A stretch of DNA of 64,000 bases. It comes from Chryseobacterium sp. (GTDB taxonomy: Bacteria > Bacteroidota > Bacteroidia > Flavobacteriales > Weeksellaceae). A model generated the notes under the pieces. The model ran no database searches. It saw only the letters and a program-made list of their open reading frames with translations, and had not been told where the DNA came from. The translations under genes were made by a program, and so were the position numbers. Shown here in pieces: positions 8,703-18,159 of this stretch. The DNA lies in NCBI RefSeq assembly GCF_029240215.1, contig NZ_JARBTK010000002.1, positions 496,001 through 560,000 on the forward strand, in the 5' to 3' direction. Position 1 is the first letter of the stretch. Each line of letters opens with the position of its first letter.

Positions 8703-9122
8703 CTATCTGAAACTATCCGAAGCACTCAATCCATTCATTTTAAGCTTGTATTTCCAGTTGACATAAGCAAAAACCTGATACAATTTATATTCAAACTTAA
8801 TTCCGTATTTTTCTCTGGGATCATAATCAATAGAAGATTCTATCACGTTCCTGTGTCTGCCTGAAGTGTAATACGAATTCCATTCTGTAACGAGCAAGGT
8901 ATTCCTGCTTTTTAAAAAGCTTTCAGAGTATTGACTGATCGGTTTTGCTATGGCATTCAGGAAATAATCATACTGCGTGTCAATGACGGTAAGTTCCCAT
9001 TCGCCATCGTCATTTTTCTCCGGTTTCATAGCAGGCTCTTCTTTTTCATTTTTAGGTGAAGATTGCGCAGTAAAATTTAACGGAATAATTGTAAAGATTA
9101 TAATTAAGATTAAATTTTTCAT
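8703..9122 (-). CDS. Small exported protein of unknown function
   Basis: I place the start at the ATG at 9122 (MKNLILIIIF); two ATGs further upstream are in frame, but the outermost lies in the terminator of the preceding gene. The 139-aa product has a signal peptide ending near NFTAQ, then a short acidic and Lys-rich linker (PKNEKEEPAMKPEKND). The rest is mixed alpha/beta with several Tyr and Trp (YDYFLNAIAK, VTEWNSYY, VFAYVNWKYKL). DUF6146 is a possible relative, but this is from memory and unsure. It is downstream of the EEP nuclease gene on the same strand, separated by a terminator. Confidence 0.7.
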   Translation of the reverse strand: MKNLILIIIFTIIPLNFTAQSSPKNEKEEPAMKPEKNDDGEWELTVIDTQYDYFLNAIAKPISQYSESFLKSRNTLLVTEWNSYYTSGRHRNVIESSIDYDPREKYGIKFEYKLYQVFAYVNWKYKLKMNGLSASDSFR

Positions 9123-9138
9123 AATCATGAAGTTACAC

Positions 9139-9163
9139 AAAAAAAGCACTCGATTAAGAATGC
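9139..9163 (-). terminator. Terminator after the EEP-family gene
   Basis: On the minus strand GCATTC and GAGTGC pair with one wobble and are followed by seven T. It begins about 10 nt after the stop of the EEP gene. Confidence 0.75.
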
Positions 9164-9172
9164 TTTTAGATT

Positions 9173-10372
9173 TTATTTTTTGATGTATTCTTTTTGAATT
9201 ACTGATACTGCAGGAAAGTGATCACTATATCCGCCTGTGAATCTGTCTCCGTCCCAAGATCGGAAAGGGTAGCCTTTCCACTGGCCATCTTTGTTAACCA
9301 GATAAGAAGGAGCATAAATTTCCGCTTTGAATAAACTGTAAGTAGGGGTTAACTTTTCGGTCGAATACAAATTTTTGGAAATAATAATCTGGTCAAATAA
9401 ATTCGGAGCATCTCTGTATGCTAAAGAAGCTACACCTGCTTTGTATAATTTATACATTAGATTATAATAAGGTGATTTGTCTGATAACTCACTCGGATCG
9501 CCAACTGCTCCTAAATGTTTTTTTAAACTCGGGCTTACAGGGTCATCATTATAATCTCCCATTGATATTAATTTAATACCTGGGTTTTCTAAAGAAATTT
9601 TATCCATTTCATTTTTCAGAACAGCCGCAGCAGCGTTTCTTTTGGGTTGAGAAACTGCCTCACCACCACTTCTTGAAGGCCAGTGATTCATAAATACTGC
9701 AAATTTTTCTCCGTCCAATAATCCTATTACCACCAAAACATCTCTTGTGTACTGTCTCTTTCCATCTTCATTATAGATTTTAATTTCTTTCGTGTAAGAA
9801 TTTTGAACTATAAATCTGTTTTTCTGATAAATGATGGCAATATCAATTCCTCTTGCATCATATGAATTGTAATGCACGATTCCGTAGTTGCTTTTTGCTA
9901 AAACAGGTTGCTTTATCAGGTCTTCAATCACTTGTCTGTTCTCAACTTCTATAAGACCGCAAATTGCCGGGTTGTCATTTGTATATTGTCTTCCCAATTC
10001 AGAAATTACTTTAGCTTCATTTGCTAATTTCTGATTGTAATATTTTGTACCCCATCTTTTAGGACTGTTTGCCGTAAAATCCTCAGCTAATATCTGTCTT
10101 CTGATAACCTTTTTTCCTACTAAAAGTTCATTGTTCCATTCGCCTCGGTAATCTTCTGTTGTCTCTAAAAATTTAAGAGAATCTAAAGGAACACTTCGAT
10201 GAAATTTAGGATTCGAAAAAGGCAGAGTTCCATCAATATAATCTGCTGAGACAATTGTATCCCAAAGGTTTTCTACATTTAAAAAAGTCACGGCAGCTCT
10301 TTTTACCTGTTTTTGTTGTGAAAAAGAAAAGCCAAAACAAAATACGGTAAAAATGATTAAATATTTTTTCAT
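9173..10372 (-). CDS. Secreted endonuclease/exonuclease/phosphatase (EEP) family protein
   Basis: The 399-aa protein has a signal peptide (about 1-18). The EEP fold is marked by FLNVENLWDT near the start, GLIEVENRQV (metal-binding Glu), RGIDIAIIY, FMNHWPSRSGG (catalytic His), SMGDYNDDP (Asp and Asn) and the final SDHFPAV. These enzymes cut phosphodiester bonds in nucleic acids or phospho-compounds with Mg2+. Export suggests it acts in the periplasm or on the surface. It is divergent from a TonB-dependent receptor and a DUF5689 lipoprotein, which suggests a shared scavenging role. It lacks a T9SS sorting domain. Confidence 0.87.
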   Translation of the reverse strand: MKKYLIIFTVFCFGFSFSQQKQVKRAAVTFLNVENLWDTIVSADYIDGTLPFSNPKFHRSVPLDSLKFLETTEDYRGEWNNELLVGKKVIRRQILAEDFTANSPKRWGTKYYNQKLANEAKVISELGRQYTNDNPAICGLIEVENRQVIEDLIKQPVLAKSNYGIVHYNSYDARGIDIAIIYQKNRFIVQNSYTKEIKIYNEDGKRQYTRDVLVVIGLLDGEKFAVFMNHWPSRSGGEAVSQPKRNAAAAVLKNEMDKISLENPGIKLISMGDYNDDPVSPSLKKHLGAVGDPSELSDKSPYYNLMYKLYKAGVASLAYRDAPNLFDQIIISKNLYSTEKLTPTYSLFKAEIYAPSYLVNKDGQWKGYPFRSWDGDRFTGGYSDHFPAVSVIQKEYIKK

Positions 10373-10564
10373 CTTATTATTATATTCGAAAAATTAAGGA
10401 GGTAAAATTACTAATTTTATATAATATTCAACGTTAAATTATTTTAACAAAGTAACTTTTCGGTATTAACGATAAACAGTAGTTTTTTTTAAGATAATTA
10501 ATGTTCGTTAAGAAAAATTAATAGAAGAAAGGTGTAAATATGTTTTAGTTTATGAAAATAATAC

Positions 10565-10572
10565 TAAATTTG
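10565..10572 (+). promoter_or_regulatory. -7 box for the TonB receptor operon
   Basis: TAAATTTG lies 40 nt before the ATG at 10613. The -33 region is T-rich but has no clean TTG. The 240-bp divergent gap also holds a 7-bp inverted repeat (TTAACGA at 10466, TCGTTAA at 10505), which may be chance. Confidence 0.5.
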
Positions 10573-10612
10573 TTGCCCCTTAAATAAAGAAGGTACTAAA
10601 AATAAGGTTATT

Positions 10613-13357
10613 ATGATTAAAAAACTATCCCTAATCTCTTTGTTTACATTACTTCCTGCATCATATTATTATGCACAAACTACTGCATATGCGTATGTTA
10701 AGACTCAGGACGGTAAGCCGGTTGAGAGAGCAGAAGTAGATCTTGACAATTCTGTTGATGATGTAACTGCAGATAAAATAGGTTACTTCCAGTTTGTGGA
10801 TTTAAAGCCTGGACATTATCTTATCACCATCACAAAACCAAATTTTGAGTCTAAAATTTTGGAATTTGATATTTCTGCTGATGAGAAAAAAAAGGACTTA
10901 GGTGTAATTGTTCTTAACAACAGCCAGGCAACAGATGCAGGCGTTGTTGTAATTGATGATTCTGCGAATGATACTGAAGACGGAGGATCTGCAATGCAAC
11001 CTACGGTTGGGCTTTTGAGTTCGGGAAGAGATGCCTTTCAGAACGTATCCGCTTTTGAATTGGGTGCATATTGGTTCAGACCGAGAGGGGTTGATAATAG
11101 ATTTGAAGACGTTATGTTCAATGGTATTTCAATGTCTAAAAATGATGATGGAAGAATTGATTTCAGTAATTGGGGCGGGCTTAACGATGTTACAAGGTAT
11201 CCTCACGAAAATGTAGACAACATTACACCATCAGAATATACTTTCGGTAATTTGGGAGGTGTTGTATATTACAATACAAGAGCTTCTAATTATAGAAAAC
11301 AGACCTCTTTAGCGTATTCATTTACCAACAGAAGTTACCTTCACAGAGCAATGGCAACTTATTCTTCAGGATTAAGCAAAAGTGGTTGGGCATTTACATT
11401 CTCAGGAAGCAGAAGATGGGGAGATAATGCAGTAATTGATGGGGTTTATCAGGACGCTTACGCTTATTTTGCTTCGATAGAAAAGAAATTTAGTGAAAGA
11501 CATTCAATTAACTTTACTGGTTTCGGATCACCAACATACAGAGCATCAAACTCTCCAAATACACAGGAGGTTTATGATATTATGGGTAAAAACTATAACT
11601 CATACTGGGGAATGCAAGATGGTGAAGAGAGAAACTCAAGAATCAGAAAGGTTTTTGAACCGATGTTTATGCTGACCGATTATTTGAAGATAGGAAAAAG
11701 CTCAAACTGGATCAACACGGTTTCTTACCAAATAGGTAGCGATGCACGAAGCAGACTAGACTGGTTCCATGCTTCAGATCCTAACCCGACCTATTACAGA
11801 AAATTACCAAGCTACGGACTTTTAACTGCTGACGAATTCAAAGCACAATCTCAAATAGATTGGAACAGTCTTTATCAAGCTAATTATCTTAATAAACGTA
11901 ATGCAGATGGAACTGATAGAGGCGCAGTTTATACGGTTGTAGAAGATGTGAATAGAGATAAAACTTTTAATTTTGCTTCACACTTTGATACAAGATTAAA
12001 TGACAAATGGAAATTGAATATTAATTTAAATTATCAGAATTTAAAATCAGATAACTTTAGGAGGATTAAAGATTTATTAGGTGCTAATTTCGCATATAAT
12101 CTGAATGCCTTTAATAATGATGTAAGATATAATACTGATGACAGTAATGTTCAGGTGGGTGTAGGAGACAGAACGCAATATTCTTATGAATTATTGAGAA
12201 GCCAATATTCATTAAATGTTTCATCAGAAGTTGATTTTAATAAATTCAATGTTGTAGCATCAATTTTTAGTTCATATTCAGAATCTCAGAGAGAAGGGGA
12301 TTACAGAAACGGAATTAACAGATTTAAAGATAATTCTAAAGGAAAAAGCAGTATCTATGATGCTGTAGATGCAGGAATCAAAGGGAAAATAACTTATAAA
12401 GTTAACGGGAAGAATTTTATTGTTTATAACGGTGCATTTTTCAGTTTAGCTCCTACTCTTAATGAAATATTCATCAACCCAAGAGCTGTTGATTATTTTA
12501 CACCGGGTGTTAAGAACCAAATCATCAATTCAAATGATTTGAGTTATATCATGAGAGGACAGATCCTGAAACTTAGATTAACAGGATATTACACTTCAAT
12601 AAGTAATGCAACTGAAATCTCAAGATATTATGCAGATGCTACGGATGCTGTAGGAACATCTTTCAATACCCTTGTAAATGAAGCGATAAGCGGAGTTAAT
12701 AAAAGATATTTAGGAGCAGAATTAGGGTTTGATGTGAAAATTACACCTACATTAAATGCAATCGGGGTTGCAAGTGTCGGAGAGTATAAATACACAAGCA
12801 ATGCTAATGTTTCTACTTTTGATGATCTTAACGGATTCAGAGGAGAAGAATTCTGGAAAGGAAAAGCAAATATTAAAGATTATAAAGTGGCAGGGACTCC
12901 ACAGAAAGCATTTTCTTTGGGTCTTAAATACAATTCTCCAAAATATTGGTGGGTTGGAGCGTCCGCAAATTATTTGATGGATCAGTATCTTGATTTTTCT
13001 GCATTGAATAAGACTCCTTATATGTATACAAATCCTGATACGAACGACACTTACGAAGGAGCAACCCCGGAACTTATACAACAGCTTACTGCTCAGAAAA
13101 AATTTGATAATCAGTTTATGCTGAATGCCAATGCCGGTAAATCTTTCCTTATCGGAAAATATAGAATGGGAATAAGTCTTTCTGTAAATAATATCTTAAA
13201 CAACAGAAATTATGTAACAGGAGGATTTGAGCAGGGTAGAAATGTTGCTTTCCCGGCTGCATTAACTGATGCAAGCAGAGAATATCCAGCTTTTGCACCA
13301 AAATTATGGTACGACAGAGGTACTACATTCTTCACAAATGTTTATTTAAGATTCTAA
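10613..13357 (+). CDS. TonB-dependent outer membrane receptor with carboxypeptidase-like N-domain
   Basis: The 914-aa protein has a signal peptide (about 1-21). A carboxypeptidase-regulatory-like beta domain follows (about 25-100; DGKPVERAEVDLD, GYFQFVDLKPGHY). A plug-like region covers about 130-230 and a long beta-barrel rich in aromatic ends runs to the C-terminal VYLRF. The plug is less typical than in the other receptor of this window and no clear TonB box was found. Such proteins import bulky substrates with TonB energy. The next gene, a DUF5689 lipoprotein, starts 10 nt downstream, so the two form an operon. Substrate is unknown; the divergent nuclease hints at nucleic acid or phosphate. 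Confidence 0.88.
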   Translation: MIKKLSLISLFTLLPASYYYAQTTAYAYVKTQDGKPVERAEVDLDNSVDDVTADKIGYFQFVDLKPGHYLITITKPNFESKILEFDISADEKKKDLGVIVLNNSQATDAGVVVIDDSANDTEDGGSAMQPTVGLLSSGRDAFQNVSAFELGAYWFRPRGVDNRFEDVMFNGISMSKNDDGRIDFSNWGGLNDVTRYPHENVDNITPSEYTFGNLGGVVYYNTRASNYRKQTSLAYSFTNRSYLHRAMATYSSGLSKSGWAFTFSGSRRWGDNAVIDGVYQDAYAYFASIEKKFSERHSINFTGFGSPTYRASNSPNTQEVYDIMGKNYNSYWGMQDGEERNSRIRKVFEPMFMLTDYLKIGKSSNWINTVSYQIGSDARSRLDWFHASDPNPTYYRKLPSYGLLTADEFKAQSQIDWNSLYQANYLNKRNADGTDRGAVYTVVEDVNRDKTFNFASHFDTRLNDKWKLNINLNYQNLKSDNFRRIKDLLGANFAYNLNAFNNDVRYNTDDSNVQVGVGDRTQYSYELLRSQYSLNVSSEVDFNKFNVVASIFSSYSESQREGDYRNGINRFKDNSKGKSSIYDAVDAGIKGKITYKVNGKNFIVYNGAFFSLAPTLNEIFINPRAVDYFTPGVKNQIINSNDLSYIMRGQILKLRLTGYYTSISNATEISRYYADATDAVGTSFNTLVNEAISGVNKRYLGAELGFDVKITPTLNAIGVASVGEYKYTSNANVSTFDDLNGFRGEEFWKGKANIKDYKVAGTPQKAFSLGLKYNSPKYWWVGASANYLMDQYLDFSALNKTPYMYTNPDTNDTYEGATPELIQQLTAQKKFDNQFMLNANAGKSFLIGKYRMGISLSVNNILNNRNYVTGGFEQGRNVAFPAALTDASREYPAFAPKLWYDRGTTFFTNVYLRF

Positions 13358-13367
13358 AACAACTACT

Positions 13368-15431
13368 ATGAAAAAATATAATTCAATACTAAAGTATATT
13401 TTCGTGGTGATCGCATCACTATTTATTACAGGATGTGTACACGATGATAAGTATGATGAGCCTAATCTTGATGGTTATCAATGTGCAGATCTTACCGCAA
13501 CGATGACATTGACTGAATTGAGAGCCAAGTATGTAGGTGCAGTCTATGCTTTTCCTGATGATTCTAAAGATGTTGTTGAAGGATATGTTTCTTCTACTGA
13601 CGAAACAGGAAATATTTACAAAACAATTTATATCCAGGATAAAGCTGAAAACCCAACACAAGGATTTGTAATCAGTGTTGATATGGTAAGTACTTATACA
13701 AGATATCCGCAAGGTTCTAAAATTTATATCAAATTGGCTGGTTTGGCTTTGGGAACTTATGGAGGGGTAGTGCAGTTAGGAGTAAAAGATCCTGCAGGAA
13801 GCGCAACTTCAGTATTAAGAGTACCTGAAAAGTTAGTGCCTTCAAAAATTTTCAGATCATGCTCTGTTAGAGAGACAATCGTTCCTAAACTGATGACTTC
13901 TGCTCAGATGATCACAGCCAACGATAAATATATCGGATGTCTGATCCAGATGGATAATGCAGAATTTGACAATAGAATATTGTGTACAAACTTTGCTCCA
14001 AATGGAGTTACTGTAGACAGAATTATCAGAGATAACAGTACAACGACTACAAGAGTAGTGAGAAACAGTGGTTATGCATCGTTTGCAAATCAGATTTTAC
14101 CTTCAGGTAACGGAAAATTTGTAGGTATTTACAGCAAATTCAACAGCACATATCAGATGTATATCAACAAGGTTACAGATCTTGATATGAATAAATTCCC
14201 TCGTCTTGATGGTATTGCTTCTAATCCTTGCCAGTATAGTGATGCAGGTTTGACGTCTAAAACAGTTGCTGAAGTGAAGCAATTGGCTACAAGTTCACTT
14301 ACGTTAATCAACGGTGACTTTGTTTTAAAAGCTAAGGTTACAGCAAATGACAGATCAGGAAACCTTTTCAAATATGTTTATGTAGAAGATGCTACAGGAG
14401 GAATCAGAATTAATATTGATAAAGCCGATTTATACAATGATTCAAGATTTGCAGTAGGTAAAGAAGTTTATATTAAACTTAAAAACTTATATGTAGGTGC
14501 TGTTTCCGGTGAAATTCAAGTGGGATCTCCTTTCAATGGAGCGGTAGGTAGAATTGCTGAAACTGATATTTATAAATATTTCTTTGATTCAAATAAACCA
14601 TCAACTGCAGTAGTTCCAACTGAAAAAACAATTACTCAGTTGACAGCAGGTGATGTTGGGAAATGGGTTAAATTTAAAAATCTTCAATTCATTGCCGGAG
14701 ATTTAGAGAAAGTATATGCTTCAGGAGCGGTAACCAACAGAACTTTGGAAGATTGCTCAGGAAATAAAATTATTTTAAGAACAAGTAATTTCGCAGATTT
14801 TGCAGGAACTACAATTGAAGCAGGAAAGGGTGATGTTTATGGAGTTCTCAGTGTTTTCAATGGTGTTTACCAATTATGGATTACAGATATTTTAGGAGCT
14901 GATTTAGATAATACTAGATGTGATGGTACTATATATACACCACTTCCCGTACTTTACGGAGATGGTTTTGCGGCAGGAGGATTGAATGCAGATTGGACTA
15001 CAGTAAGCGTTACAGGAACCCAAGCATGGACGACTTCAAATACTGGAAACGGTACAAATTACTATGCCGTAATGAATGGTTTCGCAGGAGTAAGCAATGC
15101 TAATGAAGACTGGATGATTTCAAAATCAGTTAGTTTGGTAGGAAAGACCAAAGCTGCTGTTAATTTCATTTCTGATGTTCGATATTCAGGAAATGCTTTA
15201 CAAGTTTACGCTACAGAAAACTATACAGGTAACCCTGCAACAACAACATGGGTTCTGTTACCAGCAGCATTGGATACCAATACCGCAGCATTTGGAGACT
15301 GGGTAAGCTCAGGAAATGTAGATTTAAGTGCTTTCTTAGGTAAAAATGTAAGAATAGGATTTAAGTATACTTCTACAACTTCAGCTTCTGCAACATGGGA
15401 GATAGATGATTTTAAAATTAAAGGATTGTAA
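13368..15431 (+). CDS. DUF5689 surface lipoprotein with choice-of-anchor J domain
   Basis: The 687-aa protein has a lipoprotein signal (lipobox ITGC, Cys23), followed by an acidic stretch (VHDDKYDEP) of the type that directs flavobacterial lipoproteins to the surface. Two related DUF5689 units (about 35-270 and 285-520) each contain a segment like VEGYVSSTDETGN...IYIQD and GSKIYIKLAGLALGTYGG, which reads as an OB-fold related to that in YhcR/ExeM-type extracellular nucleases. Residues from about 525 form a jelly-roll choice-of-anchor J domain (NEDWMISKSV, WEIDDFKIKGL). It is the likely partner lipoprotein of the TonB receptor just upstream. A terminator follows. Confidence 0.82.
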   Translation: MKKYNSILKYIFVVIASLFITGCVHDDKYDEPNLDGYQCADLTATMTLTELRAKYVGAVYAFPDDSKDVVEGYVSSTDETGNIYKTIYIQDKAENPTQGFVISVDMVSTYTRYPQGSKIYIKLAGLALGTYGGVVQLGVKDPAGSATSVLRVPEKLVPSKIFRSCSVRETIVPKLMTSAQMITANDKYIGCLIQMDNAEFDNRILCTNFAPNGVTVDRIIRDNSTTTTRVVRNSGYASFANQILPSGNGKFVGIYSKFNSTYQMYINKVTDLDMNKFPRLDGIASNPCQYSDAGLTSKTVAEVKQLATSSLTLINGDFVLKAKVTANDRSGNLFKYVYVEDATGGIRINIDKADLYNDSRFAVGKEVYIKLKNLYVGAVSGEIQVGSPFNGAVGRIAETDIYKYFFDSNKPSTAVVPTEKTITQLTAGDVGKWVKFKNLQFIAGDLEKVYASGAVTNRTLEDCSGNKIILRTSNFADFAGTTIEAGKGDVYGVLSVFNGVYQLWITDILGADLDNTRCDGTIYTPLPVLYGDGFAAGGLNADWTTVSVTGTQAWTTSNTGNGTNYYAVMNGFAGVSNANEDWMISKSVSLVGKTKAAVNFISDVRYSGNALQVYATENYTGNPATTTWVLLPAALDTNTAAFGDWVSSGNVDLSAFLGKNVRIGFKYTSTTSASATWEIDDFKIKGL

Positions 15432-15455
15432 TCCTACTTTAATTAACAATACAAA

Positions 15456-15481
15456 GGCGGACTATATAGTTCGCCTTTTTT
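15456..15481 (+). terminator. Terminator after the receptor-lipoprotein operon
   Basis: AGGCGGAC (15456-15463) pairs with GTTCGCCT (15470-15477) with one wobble and ends in a T run. Confidence 0.85.
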
Positions 15482-15545
15482 AGGCCATACATCTAACTAA
15501 ACAAAAGTAATGATTTCAGGAATTCAAAATAACTTGAATAGAAGC

Positions 15546-15569
15546 AAAAACCACCGCAGAAAGCAGTGG
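15546..15569 (-). terminator. Terminator after the DUF6702 gene
   Basis: On the minus strand CCACTGC and GCGGTGG pair with one wobble and are followed by TTTTTG. Confidence 0.75.
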
Positions 15570-15595
15570 CTATTATTTTAAACTAAAAATTCTTA

Positions 15596-16066
15596 TTAAA
15601 ACGAAACCTCGTTCACTTCCTTTCCACGTTGGAAATTCATTGTTTTCTGGTTTCCTTTGTAGGCAATATTTACCAGGTTTATTTGTTTAGGAAAAGCACT
15701 TAAAAGAATAGTATTTTTAATTTTTAAACTGCTTATATCCGAAACACCACCTGTTTCAAAATACACCCATACTGTTTCTCCGCTTACCTGGCTTCCTGTG
15801 AAGGTGAGGGTTTTAGGAGAATTGTTTACATAAACATCAAAATTGTTGTTTACATATTTCTTCACTTCAGCTTCAAAACCTGCCGTACTGCGGTTGATTT
15901 TGATGGCATCTGAAATGTGACTTGTATTCATTTTTGTTGTGAATTTCAGCGTTTTGCTTCCGTCAATATAATCGACTTTCGTCATTGATGAGAAGAAATC
16001 AACTGTCATGAAACTCATGAGAGCAAATAATGATAAAATACCCGATATGTATAAAAATTTTTTCAT
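15596..16066 (-). CDS. DUF6702 family exported protein
   Basis: The 156-aa protein has a signal peptide or anchor (about 1-22). The pattern of a beta-rich body, a segment ETVWVYFETGG, then LKIKNTILLSAFPKQINLVNI and a final KTMNFQRGKE matches DUF6702, a Bacteroidota family of unknown function. The gene has its own terminator. The promoter was not clear. The neighbour upstream encodes a LOG-family protein on the same strand, 57 nt away, but nothing links their roles. Confidence 0.75.
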   Translation of the reverse strand: MKKFLYISGILSLFALMSFMTVDFFSSMTKVDYIDGSKTLKFTTKMNTSHISDAIKINRSTAGFEAEVKKYVNNNFDVYVNNSPKTLTFTGSQVSGETVWVYFETGGVSDISSLKIKNTILLSAFPKQINLVNIAYKGNQKTMNFQRGKEVNEVSF

Positions 16067-16123
16067 CTTAGTTTAAATTATTAATCATCTTAGTAAATAT
16101 ATATGGCTCAAATATAATGCCAA

Positions 16124-16876
16124 TCAAAAGTTAACATTTACTGCATATTTCTCATAAAAAGACTTTATATGTTCCACAGCTTCATCAGCGGTATCTACCA
16201 CACGATAAAGTTCAAGATCATCGGTAGCAATCATTCCTTCTTTTAGCAGGGTATCTTTAAACCACTCTAAGAGTCCACCCCAAAATTCGGATCCCACCAG
16301 AACAATCGGAAATTTTCCTATTTTTTTTGTTTGAATTAGGGTAATCGCTTCAGTAAGTTCATCCAAGGTTCCAAATCCTCCCGGCATCACGATAAAACCT
16401 TGAGAATACTTTACAAACATTACTTTTCTCACAAAAAAATAATCGAAGTTCATCGAATAGAGTCTGTTGATATAAGGATTGAAGTGCTGTTCAAAAGGCA
16501 GGTCAATATTTAATCCGATAGATTTTCCTTCCGAATTGAAAGCTCCCTTGTTACCCGCTTCCATGATTCCAGGTCCGCCTCCTGTTATGACACCGAATCC
16601 CACTTTTGTAATTTTCTCAGCAATTTCCACTGCCATTTCGTAATATTTGCTTTCAGGTTTTAACCTCGCAGATCCGAAAATAGAAACACATGGGCCAATT
16701 TTAGCCATTTTTTCATAGCCCTCCACAAATTCAGCCATGATTTTAAAAACCATCCAGCTGTCTTTGGTAACGATCTCATCCCATGTTTTCTGTCTGAAAC
16801 TATTGTGTAATATTGATTCGTTGATATCTAATTCAGGATTCTGTAAACTTTCATCCCTGCTTCCTTCAATTCCCAT
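16124..16876 (-). CDS. LOG family protein (TIGR00730 Rossmann fold)
   Basis: The 250-aa protein carries the two LOG signatures GGGPGIMEAGNKGAF and MPGGFGTLDELTE. The family was once named lysine decarboxylase-like, but its studied members are nucleoside-5'-monophosphate phosphoribohydrolases that release cytokinin or purine bases. The longer N-terminus (about 60 aa before the Rossmann core) is common in the Bacteroidota type. It starts 6 nt after the MurU-like gene stop, so the two are probably co-transcribed. The actual substrate cannot be read here. Confidence 0.88.
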   Translation of the reverse strand: MGIEGSRDESLQNPELDINESILHNSFRQKTWDEIVTKDSWMVFKIMAEFVEGYEKMAKIGPCVSIFGSARLKPESKYYEMAVEIAEKITKVGFGVITGGGPGIMEAGNKGAFNSEGKSIGLNIDLPFEQHFNPYINRLYSMNFDYFFVRKVMFVKYSQGFIVMPGGFGTLDELTEAITLIQTKKIGKFPIVLVGSEFWGGLLEWFKDTLLKEGMIATDDLELYRVVDTADEAVEHIKSFYEKYAVNVNF

Positions 16877-16882
16877 TGTTTT

Positions 16883-17596
16883 TTATTTAAAATATTTTTC
16901 GGCTTCTATTACAGACGCCGGTCTTCCTACATCGATCAGGATGCTGTCATGCAGAAATCCGTGAATTTTTTCGGTCTGCATCAGATCCAGATACTCTTCC
17001 ATCACAGAAAATTTACCCGTACGTTTTATTTTATCAAATATAACAGGATTTATGCAGTGTACACCACTGAACGCATAAGGTTTGAATCCCTTGTTAAACT
17101 CAGCAAGCCGCTGCTCTCCGGTCTGTACATTCAGCCATCCTCTTAAAACCATATCGTCATTGAAAAGTAACTTTCGCGAACTTTCTCTGTCTGATACTGC
17201 TAAAGTAGCAAAATCTTTGATCTTCTTATGGTATTCTACAAAATTATTAATGTTGATGTCGGTAAGAATATCGGCATTCATGATCAGGAAATCTTCACCG
17301 TGATCAAGGAATTTTTTAGCAAAAATCAAACCACCTCCTGTTTCCAAGAGTTCCTCAGATTCATCTGAAACTTCTATTTTGCAATTGAAGTTGTCGTTCT
17401 TTTTAAGAAAATCAATGATCTGATCACCAAAGTGATGCACATTGACCACAAAATCCGTAATCCCGAAACCTTTGAGATACGTAATGTTTCTTTCCAAAAG
17501 AGGTATGCCGTTTACTTTAGCTAAAGCTTTCGGATGATGATCAGTAAAGGGTTTTAAACGGGTGCCTTTTCCAGCTGCAAAAATTAATGCCTTCAT
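16883..17596 (-). CDS. Sugar-phosphate nucleotidyltransferase, MurU-like
   Basis: The 237-aa enzyme has the nucleotidyltransferase signature AAGKGTRLKPFTD (7-19), PKALAKVNGIPLLE, and NADILTDI for metal binding. Size and pattern match MurU, the N-acetylmuramate-1-phosphate uridylyltransferase of peptidoglycan recycling, as well as other small NDP-sugar pyrophosphorylases. The upstream genes encode a RapZ C-domain and an AmgK-like kinase, the natural partner of MurU, which favours the recycling role. MurU with AmgK makes UDP-MurNAc directly from recovered MurNAc. Without a tree, other NDP-sugar roles remain possible. Confidence 0.83.
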   Translation of the reverse strand: MKALIFAAGKGTRLKPFTDHHPKALAKVNGIPLLERNITYLKGFGITDFVVNVHHFGDQIIDFLKKNDNFNCKIEVSDESEELLETGGGLIFAKKFLDHGEDFLIMNADILTDININNFVEYHKKIKDFATLAVSDRESSRKLLFNDDMVLRGWLNVQTGEQRLAEFNKGFKPYAFSGVHCINPVIFDKIKRTGKFSVMEEYLDLMQTEKIHGFLHDSILIDVGRPASVIEAEKYFK

Positions 17597-17605
17597 AATT
17601 ATGGT

Positions 17606-17631
17606 TAATGAGTAATTGGTAATGAGTAATT
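17606..17631. repeat. Short direct repeat between MurU-like and RapZ C-domain genes
   Basis: TAATGAGTAATT occurs twice (17606-17617 and 17620-17631), 2 nt apart, in an 82-bp AT-rich gap. No terminator is seen, so read-through from the RapZ C-domain gene is possible. Confidence 0.6.
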
Positions 17632-17678
17632 TTGAATACGTAATAATAATAGCGAAGCTAAATATTACAAATTATTTA

Positions 17679-18089
17679 TTACCTATTGTTAAGTTGGTGC
17701 TGCTCGTCATGGTGAAGACTTATTTCTACTTTTTCGCCGTATTTTTCTTCGATAAAATGAGCGATTTTTATTGCAGAATAAACCGACCTGTGCTGTCCTC
17801 CTGTACATCCGAAGTTGATCTGAAGATTTTCAAAACCTCTCCCCAAATAGTTGTCGATGTTGATGGAAATCATGCTTTTTACCAATTCCAGGAATTTGGG
17901 CATATCGGTTTTTGTTTCAAGATATTCCTGAACGCCGATGTCATTTCCGGTTTGTATTTTATATTCTTCAACTCTTCCCGGATTTAAAATCCCTCTGCAG
18001 TCGAAAGTAAAACCCCCTCCGTTTCCGGAATCATCTTTGGGTATTCCTCCTTTTTTGTATGAAAAACTGTGGATGTCTATATGTAACAT
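17679..18089 (-). CDS. Free-standing RapZ C-terminal domain protein
   Basis: The 136-aa protein corresponds only to the C-terminal domain of RapZ. It has the segments FTFDCRGILNPGR (27-39) and the phosphate-binding motif CTGGQHRSVY (95-104). In E. coli the same domain binds glucosamine-6-phosphate and the small RNA GlmZ. The N-terminal kinase-like domain with Walker motifs is absent, and the length fits a complete single-domain protein rather than a truncation. Its place between AmgK-like and MurU-like genes suggests a sensor of amino-sugar phosphate in recycling. The RNA link is unlikely to carry over, as GlmZ is not known in this phylum. Confidence 0.85.
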   Translation of the reverse strand: MLHIDIHSFSYKKGGIPKDDSGNGGGFTFDCRGILNPGRVEEYKIQTGNDIGVQEYLETKTDMPKFLELVKSMISINIDNYLGRGFENLQINFGCTGGQHRSVYSAIKIAHFIEEKYGEKVEISLHHDEQHQLNNR

Positions 18090-18159
18090 ATTTTATTTTT
18101 TTTATAATTCATGATTAATTATAAATTCTTTTCGACGATTTTTATTTTTTCAAATCGTA

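Noticed and set aside
10466..10511. 7-bp inverted repeat TTAACGA/TCGTTAA upstream of the TonB receptor as an operator
   Set aside because: The arms are short, far apart (32 nt) and AT-rich, so chance is likely; kept only as a note in the promoter entry.
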